Shown: piece by piece, positions 12,226-23,683 of the stretch
Position numbering within the stretch: position 1 is the first letter of the stretch
Layout of the letters: the number at the start of each line of letters is the position of its first letter
Assembly (NCBI GenBank): GCA_016801885.1
Contig: CM028900.1
Coordinates: forward strand, 6,851,501-6,915,500
Direction: 5' to 3'
Length of the DNA stretch: 64,000 nucleotides
Source: Toxotes chatareus
Taxonomy: Eukaryota; Chordata; Actinopteri; Toxotidae
Notes under the pieces: generated by a model
What the model was told of the DNA's origin: nothing
What the model saw: only the letters and a program-made list of their open reading frames with translations
The model's database searches: none
Position numbers and translations under genes: made by a program

Positions 12226-13343
12226 ACGTGTGCAAATATGTCTGTTTGTGTGATTACACTAGACACCCTCCCCTCACCAGTGATATCTTCTCTCACTCTC
12301 TTCTGACCTCTAAACAAACCTTAATTTCTCCTTGTGTTTAATCAGCAAAAACTGTATTCAGACACAAACAGTAGAGGAGGCAGACAGCAACCTGGTTCCT
12401 CTTGGTAAGTGAACCATATGGAGCTGATCAGAAAGGCCTGCATTAATAATGTCACTGTCTCCTGACCTTTCAGGACCTGACATCCGTACAGCGCCCCTTT
12501 ATTGAAAGCCAGAGGGACGGCCAAGCCCAGAAAACACCTCTTAACTCAGGCACAGGCTGAGGTAGTATGGACAAATTGCAAACAGTAATTAATAAGAACA
12601 AAAAATGGGAAGACTATAAGTAGGCAATCATTTCAAACGCATTTCTTTAACAGCTAATACATGCATACAGTTATCAATAACTGCTGCAACAGTACAGTTT
12701 GTGATAGATCTGTGATCTTTGTCATACAGCAGAATCTCAGTAACTGGTAAGATGACCGACTGACTTCCAAAAGGTGTGGACAGTTGAAATGCATAAAGAA
12801 TGGAATGTCATGCATGTTTGCAGCACATATTTGTTCAATATACCTGTCTGGCCGACTACTTTGATTAAATTAATTCTTAGCCACAACATGACACTGTTCA
12901 AGGCAGTCTCCAGAAAGTTCAGCAGTGGCAAAAGGCACCTTTGTGTTGTTACAGAAAGCTATCAGGCTTCTGAAGCTAATCCGAAGAAATGTCATCCGTT
13001 TCTTGAGCCGCAGCCAAGAAAAACACTTTGTCTGTCCCTGAGTCCTGCCACAGGGATCGATTCCCACTTTTACTGGGAAATATATGGAAAAGTTTGTTAT
13101 GATTTCTTTGAAGATTCCCATGGTTTCCTCTTACTTCATGAGTTTGTGTAAGAGCACCACTGTGTTTTTATCCAGTGGTGAAAGAGAGAAATGTCTTGGG
13201 TATTTCTAGTCCTTTAGAAAGTATTCCAACATTGCTTTGTTTTGTTTTGCATTGTTATTCTTCTGTTAAATGCGGTCCTGAAAAATGCACTTTTAAATTA
13301 CTCCATTCAGCCTACTTTGACTTAGCCAAGACTAGCACCTTAC

Positions 13344-13532
13344 CCATAGCACCTCCTGTGTGTCTTCTACTTTGGGTAACATGATGGCAGGAGGGAGAAC
13401 CTCAGCCTGCAGGATGACCTGCAGGTCAGCTTCAGCTAAGCCACTGGACACTGAGTTCACCCTCACACACTTCTCTGTCCGGCCCAGATCCAGTTCCACT
13501 AACATCCTGGGAATGGTCTCTCTGGCCTCTGT
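13344..13532 (-). CDS. clybl: clybl exon 3: CitE-like barrel, conserved CVRVNSVSSGL segment
   Basis: The exon encodes residues 87-149 (63 codons, phase 0 at both ends). It starts TEARETIPRMLVELDLG and contains RTEKCVRVNSVSSGLAEADL, which is nearly identical to the human protein, then VLPPAIMLPKVEDTQEVLW. The VRVNS motif supplies the second barrel strand, and MLPKVE is the third conserved family motif. The acceptor is GTTGCAG before ACAGAGG and the donor is TATGG followed by GTAAGG. With 63 codons in phase 0-0, skipping this exon would remain in frame but delete the barrel core. It is the best conserved exon in the window and enough alone to name the gene. Confidence 0.98.
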
Positions 13533-16462
13533 CTGCAACACAGAAGCATAAAACATAAACAGATATCCACATTTAGTCAGATTTCATATTGAAATAATTA
13601 ATAAAAATACTTATTAATTCAAAATGTGTGAAGCTGCAAGATTAAAACTGTATATGTGGAGTTACTGTCAGAGCATGTGACTACTAAAGTCAGAATATAC
13701 TACATAAAATGTTTAAAAGCGACAAAACAACTACCATGAGAGGCTATACACTGCTGATGCTTTGTGTTATGTGTGTACATTTACAAAAAAAAACTGGTAC
13801 AGAATGCAATTTCTTTTCAGGAAGTGTCTCTACATAAATGCAATAAATGCAAAATAAACACTGCACTACAGACACAAACACTATGTAATCAAAGTGGGAA
13901 ATTGAAAAAGCCTACATCAACCTGAAACAAACAACATCAAGATGAAACATTAACATATTAAAAAGGCACAAGTCAGCACACTGCAGTCTCTCTAGACTGC
14001 AGTCCATCTATCCACAGTATGCCAAAAATCAGAAAAAACAGAGGCTCCACACTCAACTTTGTACTCTCAACGCAAGCATTGTATGAGCTGAGCAGGAAGA
14101 GAGACGATGAGGATGAAAAAAAATCAAAGAGAAGCCTACACTCCCAACTTCTATCAGTAACACAGTAGCACACACCGGCATATTCGAACCAGATGCTGGG
14201 CTACAGGAATGGAGAGAAAGAGGAACGGAATGGGGAGAGGAGTCTAGCAAGCAAGAGGAGAGGGGCTCTCTGGAAGAAATGTGGTCTGAGTTAAGCAGCA
14301 TGAGGAAATGGGTAGCTTAGGAGTTGTCAGGTCAGATCAGAAGCTGGAGCCTTTGAGTGCTTATATGTGAGTTTGGAGATGCTCAGATTGGAAGTTTTCT
14401 CCTGATCCCATTCATACTACTTAAAAGTTATCTTGAAAGGAAAAACACTCTTTAACTGACACCGGTTACTGTGTGCCCCACAAAGGTTTCTAAGATGCTT
14501 ATTCATAAAATGAAACATGGTTAGTTAAAATGCTGCAGCACCTGATGGTGGCAAATGGGAGATCATGCAATGGAACGTCATGCTAGGTGGGAACTTAGGT
14601 ACATTTGTTTCCTAACCACATCTGAGTCAGGTTTCCAAACTAACTGATCATTATGATTGCGATCACCAGAGTAATATGTGTGTGAGTGTGTGTATGTGAG
14701 AGAAACTGTAGACAGATATGACATAGGGAGCCCATACATTACAATCTCTTGTAAAAACTAAAGTGGCCTAGAGAGAGTCGACCTAGGTTCAGTTGTATTA
14801 GATCTTATGGGGACCCTTCAAAGGTCACGGGACAGCTTGAGACAAAACAGCCGCCGCTCTGATCTCCTGGAATGCAGAACTGTACTTGATATTATGAACA
14901 CACCTTCAGTATCAATAAAATATGGTATCAAAGTACATATCAAAGATTTGCCCGGATTTAATAGGGGTCATGATCGGGCTGGACTGCTGTGTGTCATCTA
15001 TGTCTCCCATTTCCCTCACTGAATGAGACAAGAGGGATTGTCACACCATATGATGAGTGCACTGTGATCTCTGACTCTTTCTCGAGTTTTGCTGTAACCT
15101 CTCTGCTGCTCACTCTTGCTGTCGCTTTCATAAGCCAAGACAGGCCCGTAACTCTATCGTGGTAACTTAAAACGGATGGAGCAATTTACACAGCCATAAT
15201 TCACTATTCATAAACCTGCTACTTGGTGGATAAAATTCTGTCTGTCCCTCTGCAGTTCATGGTGACTGGAGAAAATTGATATGTGAGAACTGCTGGCCGC
15301 TTCATGTGCAAGGAGTCACATTGATCCCTGACCAAACTAAATAAATAGCGATCCAAATGATCAAAAAGCATGGTTTCTAACATTCACAGATCAAATAGAC
15401 TGCAGAGGGCTGAGTCTCCGGCTCCAAACTCAGCCTGATATATAGGCAGCCTGCATGTATAAAATTCTTTTAATGTAACCAGAGACCGCTCATTGCAAAG
15501 ATTGTCTCCTGCACTTTTCTCCTTTTGCGACAGTATTTCTGAAACCATGACACCAGGAATGGCTAAGGATATGGCTAGGTCACTATGCACTATGCTTTCT
15601 TTTATCTCTCCTTCTCTCTAAAGTGAGAGAGAGATTATTCTGCCAGACACCTTGACCCCTATGGGCTCCGCTACTCCGAGCTTGAATAAAGCCCTTTGAA
15701 AAGGAGATATTTTACATTAATGGACAGCCATCCAACAAGTTGCTTCAAAGCTCCCTCCCCAATCACCTGGTGTCCCATGGAGAGCTCGCCCCAACGTCAG
15801 CTCCATCTCTTCTTTGATTCCCTGCATCATCCTCATCATTAGAGGCTGACACACAGGCAGGCAGGCGGGCGAGCAGTCGGCCAAGCAGGCAGGATCGTTG
15901 AACGCATAGATGCACACATGAAGCTTTTCAAGTGCAGAGAGGCTGACCTTCCAGGAGAGCGAGGGCAGCTCCTTAACACACAGCCTGAGACGTGACGCTC
16001 AGGATCCTACAGAGTGCTGTGTATATGTGACCCAGCATGTGTACTGCCTTGTAGACACCACATCAGACTGGAGCGTCCAAACTGATGTGTGTACAGGCCA
16101 CAGCGGGACCTCCTTGCTCTCCATGATCAGATCATGGATGTCCAGCCCGGCCGTCATGCCGCTTGAAACAAGCAACGTCAAACATCGCCTCTGGACAGAC
16201 TCTGGGTGTAGACTCACACTCTCTGTCCCTTCATTCAGTTTGAATTATATCTCAGTGAAGTGGCAGTTACTGTATATACTGGATAGAAATGAAGACAAAA
16301 AAAGGTGCATGACAGATGTGTTATTGAAAGGGCATAAAAATGGCAAAGATTAATTTTTTTCTAGTAAAAAACAAAATGTGTGTATGTACATAAATACACG
16401 TGTACACACACGTATGGTTTTGAGTAAAGAGTGGGAGATCATGAGTCAGAATGAGCGTAGTT

Positions 16463-16463
<1 letters not shown>

Positions 16464-16496
<33 letters not shown>
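16464..16496. repeat. T33 homopolymer
   Basis: Thirty-three consecutive T on the plus strand, which is A-rich on the clybl strand. Confidence 0.95.
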
Positions 16497-16499
<3 letters not shown>

Positions 16500-17168
16500 T
16501 TTTGAGAGCTGGCATTTTGCACCCTGCTGTGCAGCTTGCGATGCCATTTAAAATGAGCTGCAGACTATCGCAGGTGAAGGCTGCCTGCCTGAAGTGTGAC
16601 TGTGTATGCATTTGTTCATCTGTTTTTGTCAGTATGTGTGTGGCGGGATGTGCGTGTGTGAGCAAGCTTCAAGTCATTGTGGATGGGTTTTGACAAGTGA
16701 CACGCTGCACTGCAGAAAGCTGGAGTGAGATGACTGACTAATTCAGGCTATGCTGATAACTGAGATGTAGCAGAAGGAGATTCAGGCATTCACTGTGTCA
16801 GTTGGAAGCACACTGTGTAATCCGCTATCCTGTCAGGGCAGACAACAAGACATAACTAGCAGCACAGAAAAGGAAGAATTTGTAAATCATGAAACCTGCT
16901 TGTCATAGTTGGTCAAAACTGACAGTCTGAGCTGGAAAAACAGCTAGTTATTACACACTACTTATACACTTTAATTAGCCATGAAAAGAGCTCATTAGAG
17001 CTCTTTAGTTACAGTTCATTACAAGCTGCATTGCAATGTTTTGAGGAAATAAATTCCCAAGGCTTTGTATCCATTCTGCTGGTAAATGAGGAGGTAAGGC
17101 TCATCATTCAGTATCTTTGCAATACATAACATCTATTCTCTGCATAATCAACATTATTTGCTGAGGGT

Positions 17169-17199
17169 TTTTTTTTTTGTTGTTTTTTTTTTTTTTTTT
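17169..17199. repeat. T-rich tract
   Basis: Two T runs separated by a GTTG interruption. Confidence 0.9.
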
Positions 17200-18129
17200 A
17201 CCAATCTCTGTTTCATTTCTGTCTGTAACTTCTGTCATTCTCAGCTTTTTCCACCAACAAATTCTGTCCAATTTATGCTGCACTGAGACTAGCAGAATAT
17301 CTGGCTTACATCCCAAAACTCTGCATACACTGTTTGAATCGATGCCAAATGTGGTACTTTCTGTTTTTAATTTTCCTCTTCTCCATACTATGTTTTTTAA
17401 ACTAATGATTTAGTATTAGTAGTAGAAAATAATTTGAAAATGGTTTCAGATTGCTAGCTGGGGTTTGGTTTTCTTGACATGCCCTGCCATTTACACAGAA
17501 AATTAAAATCGAATACATTTTGAATACATTCCGCCCCTTCATGCGCCCACATCTGCTCCATTCCTCTCCTCCTCCTCCCATTCTTTCATGTTTTCCTCTC
17601 CATGTCGCCTTCTCCATCATCACTCCTCCTACTGGGGTTACTCTCCAAGTGTTGGGTGCGATGTGCAGCCCACGTAGCCCAGAGCAGTGCGGGCTGCACC
17701 TCTGCCAGTGAAAACACAAAAGTGTAACAGGATAATGAGAGAAGGAGAGAGGACCCTTCTGTTCTCTGTGTCTCAGCATTTTCTGATCCCTCACTCGGCC
17801 TCATTCCTCACCCTTAACCCACGGTATCTGGAGCTGCTGCAAGAGTGTGTGTTTCAAAAGACAATCAAAAGACCTGAGAAAGCTGAAATATAATCTGTGA
17901 AATCTATGACTTACATTGAATCTAAAAAGACACACACAAGAAATATTTTCCAAAACTTTCACTCCTTTAAATCCCTCCAGTCTCTATGTGCACCAACTCC
18001 AGACAAGACCTCTTCATTCCTAAGCAATGAATGCTAATCACAGTGCTGTCATCACTCTCCTGTGCACCCTGACCTCTCGTTTGCCTATGGTACCCTCCCA
18101 AAGGATTCCAATTGATACCTGACACATGA

Positions 18130-18400
18130 CACTTAAAGCAACATTATGCAACTATTTTACCTCAGAGAAACTGCTTCAAAATCATTTTGATGGTACACTG
18201 ACTTATTACAAGGAGAATGGCGCCTCTTTCATTCCCACATCGTGCCCCGAATACCTGTTCTTGTGCAATGTAACTTGGGTTCAGTGGATGCGATGTCCCG
18301 CATGAAGTGCATAACACCTTACAGCACTACACCTCACACCACTAACTATGGGCATTGAGCTAGCTATGAGAAGCTAGACTGACTCGACATGAGTGGACAG
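18130..18400. repeat. dispersed repeat with AAAGCAACATTATGCAAC start
   Basis: The words TAAAGCAACATTATGCAAC and ATTTTGATGGTACACTGAC, followed by GGAGAATGGCGCC, recall a repeat common in teleosts and related in its first bases to the one at 41791. Recognition is from memory and the ends are approximate. Confidence 0.4.
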
Positions 18401-18620
18401 CGTCCATGCTGGTTTGTACTAAGGTGATGATGTTGTATTTGTTGCCTGAGCGATTGATAGGTTTTGTTTTCTGCACATGAGCTATTAGCTTCTATTGGTA
18501 CGCTGCTTCCAGTACCCTTAACCCTCACAGCCCAGAAGAATCCCAACAGAATCTAACGCACCAACCACAGAGGCCGCTATTGCTGTTGCTCAGCATAGCT
18601 CAAGTTACACAGTCTTGCTT

Positions 18621-18621
<1 letters not shown>

Positions 18622-18681
<60 letters not shown>
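18622..18681. repeat. (AC)30 microsatellite
   Basis: Sixty nt of uninterrupted AC; the longest CA tract in the window. Confidence 0.97.
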
Positions 18682-18687
<6 letters not shown>

Positions 18688-20519
18688 GACAGACAGTAGA
18701 GTCTGAAATGGAAGGTCTTTCTGATCTGGCTGGAACAGGGTCTATTTTCTGGCTGAGCAGCTCACATCCCATTTGTGAGTCTTGGCAGTCTGACTGGGAG
18801 TTTCTCTCAACTCTCCTGGGTCCTCTGAGGTGTTGTGCACACAAGTACACACACACACACACGCACATATATACGGGGATGTAAATACACGCACACACGG
18901 ACTCACACTAAATACAAATGTTCAGTATTCATAATTCAACTGGCTAACATTATTTCCCAAGAGTTCATTCTGTCAAGAGTTTAGTCATTTGAATCCACTT
19001 AAATGGAGAGCAGATCTTTCAGTGTCCTCTGGAATAACACAGTGAGCATTGAACTGAGGTCGTGTATCAGTTGACAGTTGGCCGCATAATTTATGTTAAA
19101 TTGAAAATCTCTGGTGTCAGACACAGTTCATGCATAGACCATAGCTCATATATTGACTGCGCTACATCCAAATAAAGGTAATTGACCGTAATGTCATCGA
19201 CTTTACAATGAGTCCTCTATTCTTGCCTCAGCTGCTCTCACTGCAACCAGAAAGGTATATCTCTGGACCAGTGGCTAACAGTGTAAGAAATTTTTATCAG
19301 GGCACAATCTCATGAAAAGGAAAAAAAAAAAACAGTTTAGTTTATGAATTAACCACTACTACATATACAAGTGAGAAACAGTTTCTGAGTCACTGATTAA
19401 AACAGACAGAATTTGACTACTCCCAAGACTTTCACTCAACTGTTGTAATATTAACTATGTGAAATGGTCAACTCAATAGACCAGATGTGGTTTTGGTGCA
19501 TGATCAGCTTTTCTTGAATAAGAGTTTACAGTTACTGTTAAACTACAGGAGATACACGATACCTGTGCCTTATAATCCACCCCGATGCAACATTCTGATA
19601 ATAAATACTACCTTTGTGAAGTTTGTTAAGGTTCATCTATATTCTGACAGAATGATGTCAACTCAGCTTTATGCTAATTTTTTAAGACTTAAGTTTGTAT
19701 TACTGTATTGGATCATTCTGTATTTATTGTGTGGTATGCTCTTATTGTGCCACTTTATGTACAATATGGGTAATTATTGGTATTTTTGTAATTAGTAATT
19801 TAGTACATTCAGTAGCTTCTGTGACTCGCAGGATACTTGTTGTTGTAGGTACCAGCTATACAAAAGTGGATTAATGTTAAAGGACATTAAAAAAATACAA
19901 GTGAAATTCACACCAGTCATTCAGTCCTCTTATTTCGTTTTCGTGCTAAAACAAAACATAAGACAAGGTAATTTTCCACAAATTCTGTCAGTAAAACATG
20001 GCAAAATCAAGTATGTTGGGTTGTTGTAATCACACCCACATATTCTGTGTAACTGTACAAATCCAGAAGTGACTGGTTTCTACATGGGCCCAGTAAATGA
20101 ACAAATAGTGAATTAACTTATTTTAAGCACTAACAATTGGCCCTGGCCCTGTAATGTACTGAGAGTGAACCCAGGACACTGGTGTGTCATACTTGAGTGA
20201 TGTACGGAAAGGCTATCGACTGTTGTGTATGTGCTTGCTTGCTTATGTGCGTGTGTTTGTGTGTGAATGTTTTTCCCATATGTGTCTACATGTGCACACT
20301 TAAGGGTGTGTGCATGTTTGTGTTCTGCATGTCTTGTGTGCATTTGCAGGCGCGTGCTGGTGTGCGAAAGGTGCTCCCCGTCGTGTCGGCCGCGCCACCA
20401 TGCCATCTGGAGAGGAAATCGAGTGTGAAGTACAGTATAGTTTGGGACCAAGCTCCGTGGCAGTGGCTCAGCAGTTAGTTCATTAGTTCCAAACTTCCAG
20501 GGATTAGGAGAGAATCTCT

Positions 20520-20765
20520 ACGGCAGGGAGGCAGGGGGGAGTCAGGGAGGATGGAGGGACCCATGTGGGGAAAAGAGAGCGAGAGACAGAAATGCCAGGA
20601 GGAATACTGGACCACAGGGCAGCAAGAGACAGAGAGAGAACATGAGAGAGAGAGGGAGAGAGATAAACAATCTTAACCCTGAGGACCCTGGAGAGGGGAG
20701 ACGAGCGAGAGAGAGGGACAATGAAAGAACAAGACGGCGAGGGAGAGAGGAGGAGAGAGGACAGG
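20520..20765. repeat. purine-rich (GA/GGA) low-complexity tract
   Basis: Nearly uninterrupted plus-strand purines over about 245 nt, rich in GAGAGA and GGGAGG, are followed after 20790 by a pyrimidine-rich block of the opposite bias. Confidence 0.7.
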
Positions 20766-21529
20766 TGTAGCCGTCAGTTCCGCTCCGGGGTTTCAACCTG
20801 CCCTCCCCTCTCCCTCCACCCCACTGATCATACAGATATGATGATATGTGTAAGAGTGTTAGAGCAGTCAGCCTTGTCTTCCCTCCCCTCTCTCCTCCTC
20901 CTTCTCTCCCCTCTGGGTCCATGGTGACAGTTAGCAAGCTCTGGGTGGCTCCTACCCTTTACTCCCTTTCTCATCTCCCTGCCTCTTAAGCAGCCAGCAT
21001 TACTGCCAAGATGGAGCATAGACATTTTTGGAGTCAAAGCGGCAGGCAATTAAAGCGGGCACTCCCGGATTTCAATTTTAAAGAGGGGGGGATGGACTGA
21101 CCTTCATCACATACCTTTTTGTCATGAATATCCTTCTCTGTTTTAAGGTGAAGGTGAAAGATAATGAAAAGAATACATTAATGAACACATAACAGGAGGG
21201 TGGTTTTGGGCAGTAGCCCTATTTAAGGCCTATTCATGCATACCCAGTAACTAATCGCGCGTTTCACCTAACCTATTGTTACCTCCACCAAAACAGTGGT
21301 TCAGGGTGGCATTTTAGCAAGCTCAGTCTCTGCTTTGCTACCATTACCTCTCCCTAGAAAGCATCAGACATACATTAAGAGTCCATTGTTGAGGTCTGGC
21401 CAACTGTGCAGTTGTCATGGTGAATATGATCGCAGCTACTGTATACAGTGTAGAAATTGTCGGTGAAACAAACTGTAATATAAAAACTACAGTTTTCCAC
21501 AACTACCATTCTCTTAAAATTCAGTAATG

Positions 21530-21860
21530 GTGTTTTCTCTGCATCTGATTGTGGTAATCTCATAGGAGCCATATTTACTGATCTCACTGAAGCTTTTGAC
21601 CGTGTGGATTATGATCTCCTTTAAGATAAGTACCATGTTGTTAGCTTTCCACAACATGCATTGTTGTGTTTTTTTTTGTATCTTAATGATAAAAAGCAAT
21701 GTGTTGTTGTACAAGTGTGTAAATCAGATTTGCTAACTCAGCAACAAGGTGTGCCTCATGGTTCTACTTTGGAGTCACTTGTTCTGCTCTTATTAATGAT
21801 CTACCATGATTCTTTCTCATTATCAAGTTCAATCATATGCAGTTGATACTATGATATATA
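21530..21860 (+). pseudogene. decayed non-LTR retrotransposon (LINE) reverse transcriptase fragment
   Basis: Translation of the plus strand in shifting frames gives GAIFTDLTEAFDRVDYDLL, then a stop, then YLNDKKQCVVVQ, KSDLLTQQQGVPHGSTL and finally YAVDTMIY. These match, in order, the conserved reverse transcriptase blocks of fish LINEs: the D-L-x-A-F-D motif, the QGVPQGS.L motif, and the catalytic YADDT box, here altered to YAVDT. A stop, frame changes and the lost catalytic Asp show it is dead. The order and spacing are too good for chance. The subfamily is not certain; a Rex1/Babar- or jockey-like clade is my best guess. It lies in intron 2, antisense to clybl. Confidence 0.85.
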
Positions 21861-22005
21861 TGTTGAAATATTCTTCATCACAACTACATATCACATATCC
21901 TTAGTAAATACCCCCTGTGTATGTACTAAATAAGACAAACACATATTTGATTATACAACAATTATTATGCCACATTGATTTCAAATATGTGTAAAACAAA
22001 TGTCT

Positions 22006-22025
22006 TGTGGTGGTGGTGGTGGTAT

Positions 22026-22065
<40 letters not shown>

Positions 22066-22066
22066 T
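22006..22066. repeat. compound (GGT)n(CT)n(CA)n microsatellite
   Basis: GGT units, then CT units, then CA units in immediate succession. Confidence 0.95.
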
Positions 22067-23469
22067 AGAAGTACTGTTTATCCAACTGGGGGAAAAAAAT
22101 CATCTTAAGGCAAGGTATAACTACACAACAACCCCCATGGATTTCCAATTGCCACAGTGGAGGAAGAAGCTGAGAGTGTGGGAAGTGAAGAGAGGATGCC
22201 AGTAGGAAAGGTGAATTTTGCTATTGAGTAAATAACTAATTTTTATATTATACAGTTTGGCCTAGCAAACACATAATAGGTTACAGGATTTTTGCACACT
22301 GTGTCAGACTCTATGGTGGCAGTGAACGGCCAAAATCAGAGGCGATGCCAAGATTTGTAGCGTGTGGTACTGATGTAGCTGGCTCACAGAAGAAGAAAGT
22401 AATAGGATTATAAGGCAGGAAACTGTTGAGGTACAGTTTTCCAGAATTTAATGTTGGTATTTTGATTTAAATTGGGAGCCAGCTGAGGGGAATAATTCAG
22501 CATGTTACGGGAAACTGAACTACCCTGTAGTTAATGTCAATGTACCCTTTCTTGTTAATAGCACATGCAAGGCCTAATGCTATCATTAGCTAACATAAAG
22601 GTAGATAGCTAGCAGATAAAAGGCTTTTGGAAAGGATAAAGAAAAAAAATCATACTCAAATTTTAAAATTGTTTATCGCAAACTCAGAGTTGGAAATAAT
22701 GTCTTACGTTTTAAGTGAAATGAGTGGGTTGGTGAACAAAAAAAAGTGGATTGGAGCAGAATGCTTTTGTTGAAATAAGATAGAGACATGAACCTGTCAC
22801 ATGCTGACAGCTCAAGAGTCTGGCGTCTGAATTCTCCTCAAGCCTGAATGGCTTCTTCAGTGCTGCATTCCTCTCCACATTTCCACTCTAAAATGTAATA
22901 AAGACAGAAACTCTGACATCCAGCAACTCCATTGCAGGGTCACAGTTTCAGCCTGTCAGTCACACAGGGATCATCTTATTGTCTTTGTCTACTACAGGAA
23001 CAGCCTCCAGCCATATCAATCATCTTTATTATCATGACTTAAAACCTTTGTTAGTTAACTTTTTACCCAGGCCCCTTCTTTATCCCACTCTCCAATCACG
23101 ATTTCATGGGCAGTTCCGGAGGGCCAATGGGGAGGTCGTGTGGGCGGGAGGAGAATGCTTTTAACCTGCTGCATCTGGTGCTTTCCCGCTGCTTGCCCAG
23201 TGGGATATGGTCACCTTGTTTTAAAGGACTGATAGGGGGGGAACCACTGCCTTTATACCATCATAATGGGGTGAAATGTGCTTGTTTTAACCGTGTCACT
23301 TAGGTAGTTTTCCTTGCAGTAATTAAGACCGAGCACCTGTCTGACGGAGGGAGATGGAATTAAAATCATTCAGGATAACACAGCTGTGTGTGTGATTGTG
23401 TGCTCTTTGCTGACCTATCTGAACCAAGCCGCATTTCACTTATACACGTGCATCTGTGTATTTATGTAC

Positions 23470-23683
23470 CTTTTTGCTGAGGGCTACACCATCCTCACAG
23501 TCCAAGACGGCACAGTCGACATCCAGCGAGGCTAGTTTCCTCAATTTTCGCTCATCGTTGCCAGGGCAGTAGAGAACCGCCCTGCGGGGTATGTAGCGCA
23601 GCGAGGGGCCTGCAGAGTGATGGTGATGACGCCATGCTTTGGTATACAACTGCCAGGCTGTGGGCAGGAGCCAACCGCTCTCC
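23470..23683 (-). CDS. clybl: clybl exon 2: end of presequence and first strand of the CitE-like barrel
   Basis: The exon encodes residues 15-86. The first part (ESGWLLPTAWQLYTKAW, then a short His run) is probably still presequence. The conserved enzyme begins at RYIPRRAVLYCPGNDERKL and continues through LDVDCAVLDCEDGVALSKK. RRAVLY.PGN near the N-terminus and LDCEDGV are hallmarks of the CitE-like/HpcH family: the first Arg contacts the CoA ester and the acidic motif lies in the active site. The acceptor is TTGAAAG before GGAGAGC, and the donor is AAAAAG followed by GTACAT, ending in phase 0. The human enzyme has Val where this protein has Cys in YCPGN. The frame is also open upstream into intron 1 for about 75 nt, but that part is CA-rich microsatellite-like intron. 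Confidence 0.97.

Larger units (their letters stand above)
8758..13343 (-). other. clybl: clybl intron 3
   Basis: A 4.6-kb intron. It contains a 19-nt G run, an AAT microsatellite, a GT/AT compound repeat and, near 10.2-10.4 kb, a stretch with several transcription-factor-like motifs. No coding exon was seen. Confidence 0.9.
13533..23469 (-). other. clybl: clybl intron 2
   Basis: A 9.9-kb intron. It holds a long T run (16464-16496), a 60-nt CA tract, a dispersed repeat near 18.1 kb, a purine-rich tract near 20.5-20.8 kb, and a dead non-LTR retrotransposon fragment at 21.5-21.9 kb inserted antisense to the gene. The remaining sequence is unassigned. Confidence 0.9.

Noticed and set aside
14170..14200. 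TTCGAACC word resembling a tRNA T-loop
   Set aside because: No cloverleaf, acceptor stem or A-box at the right spacing.
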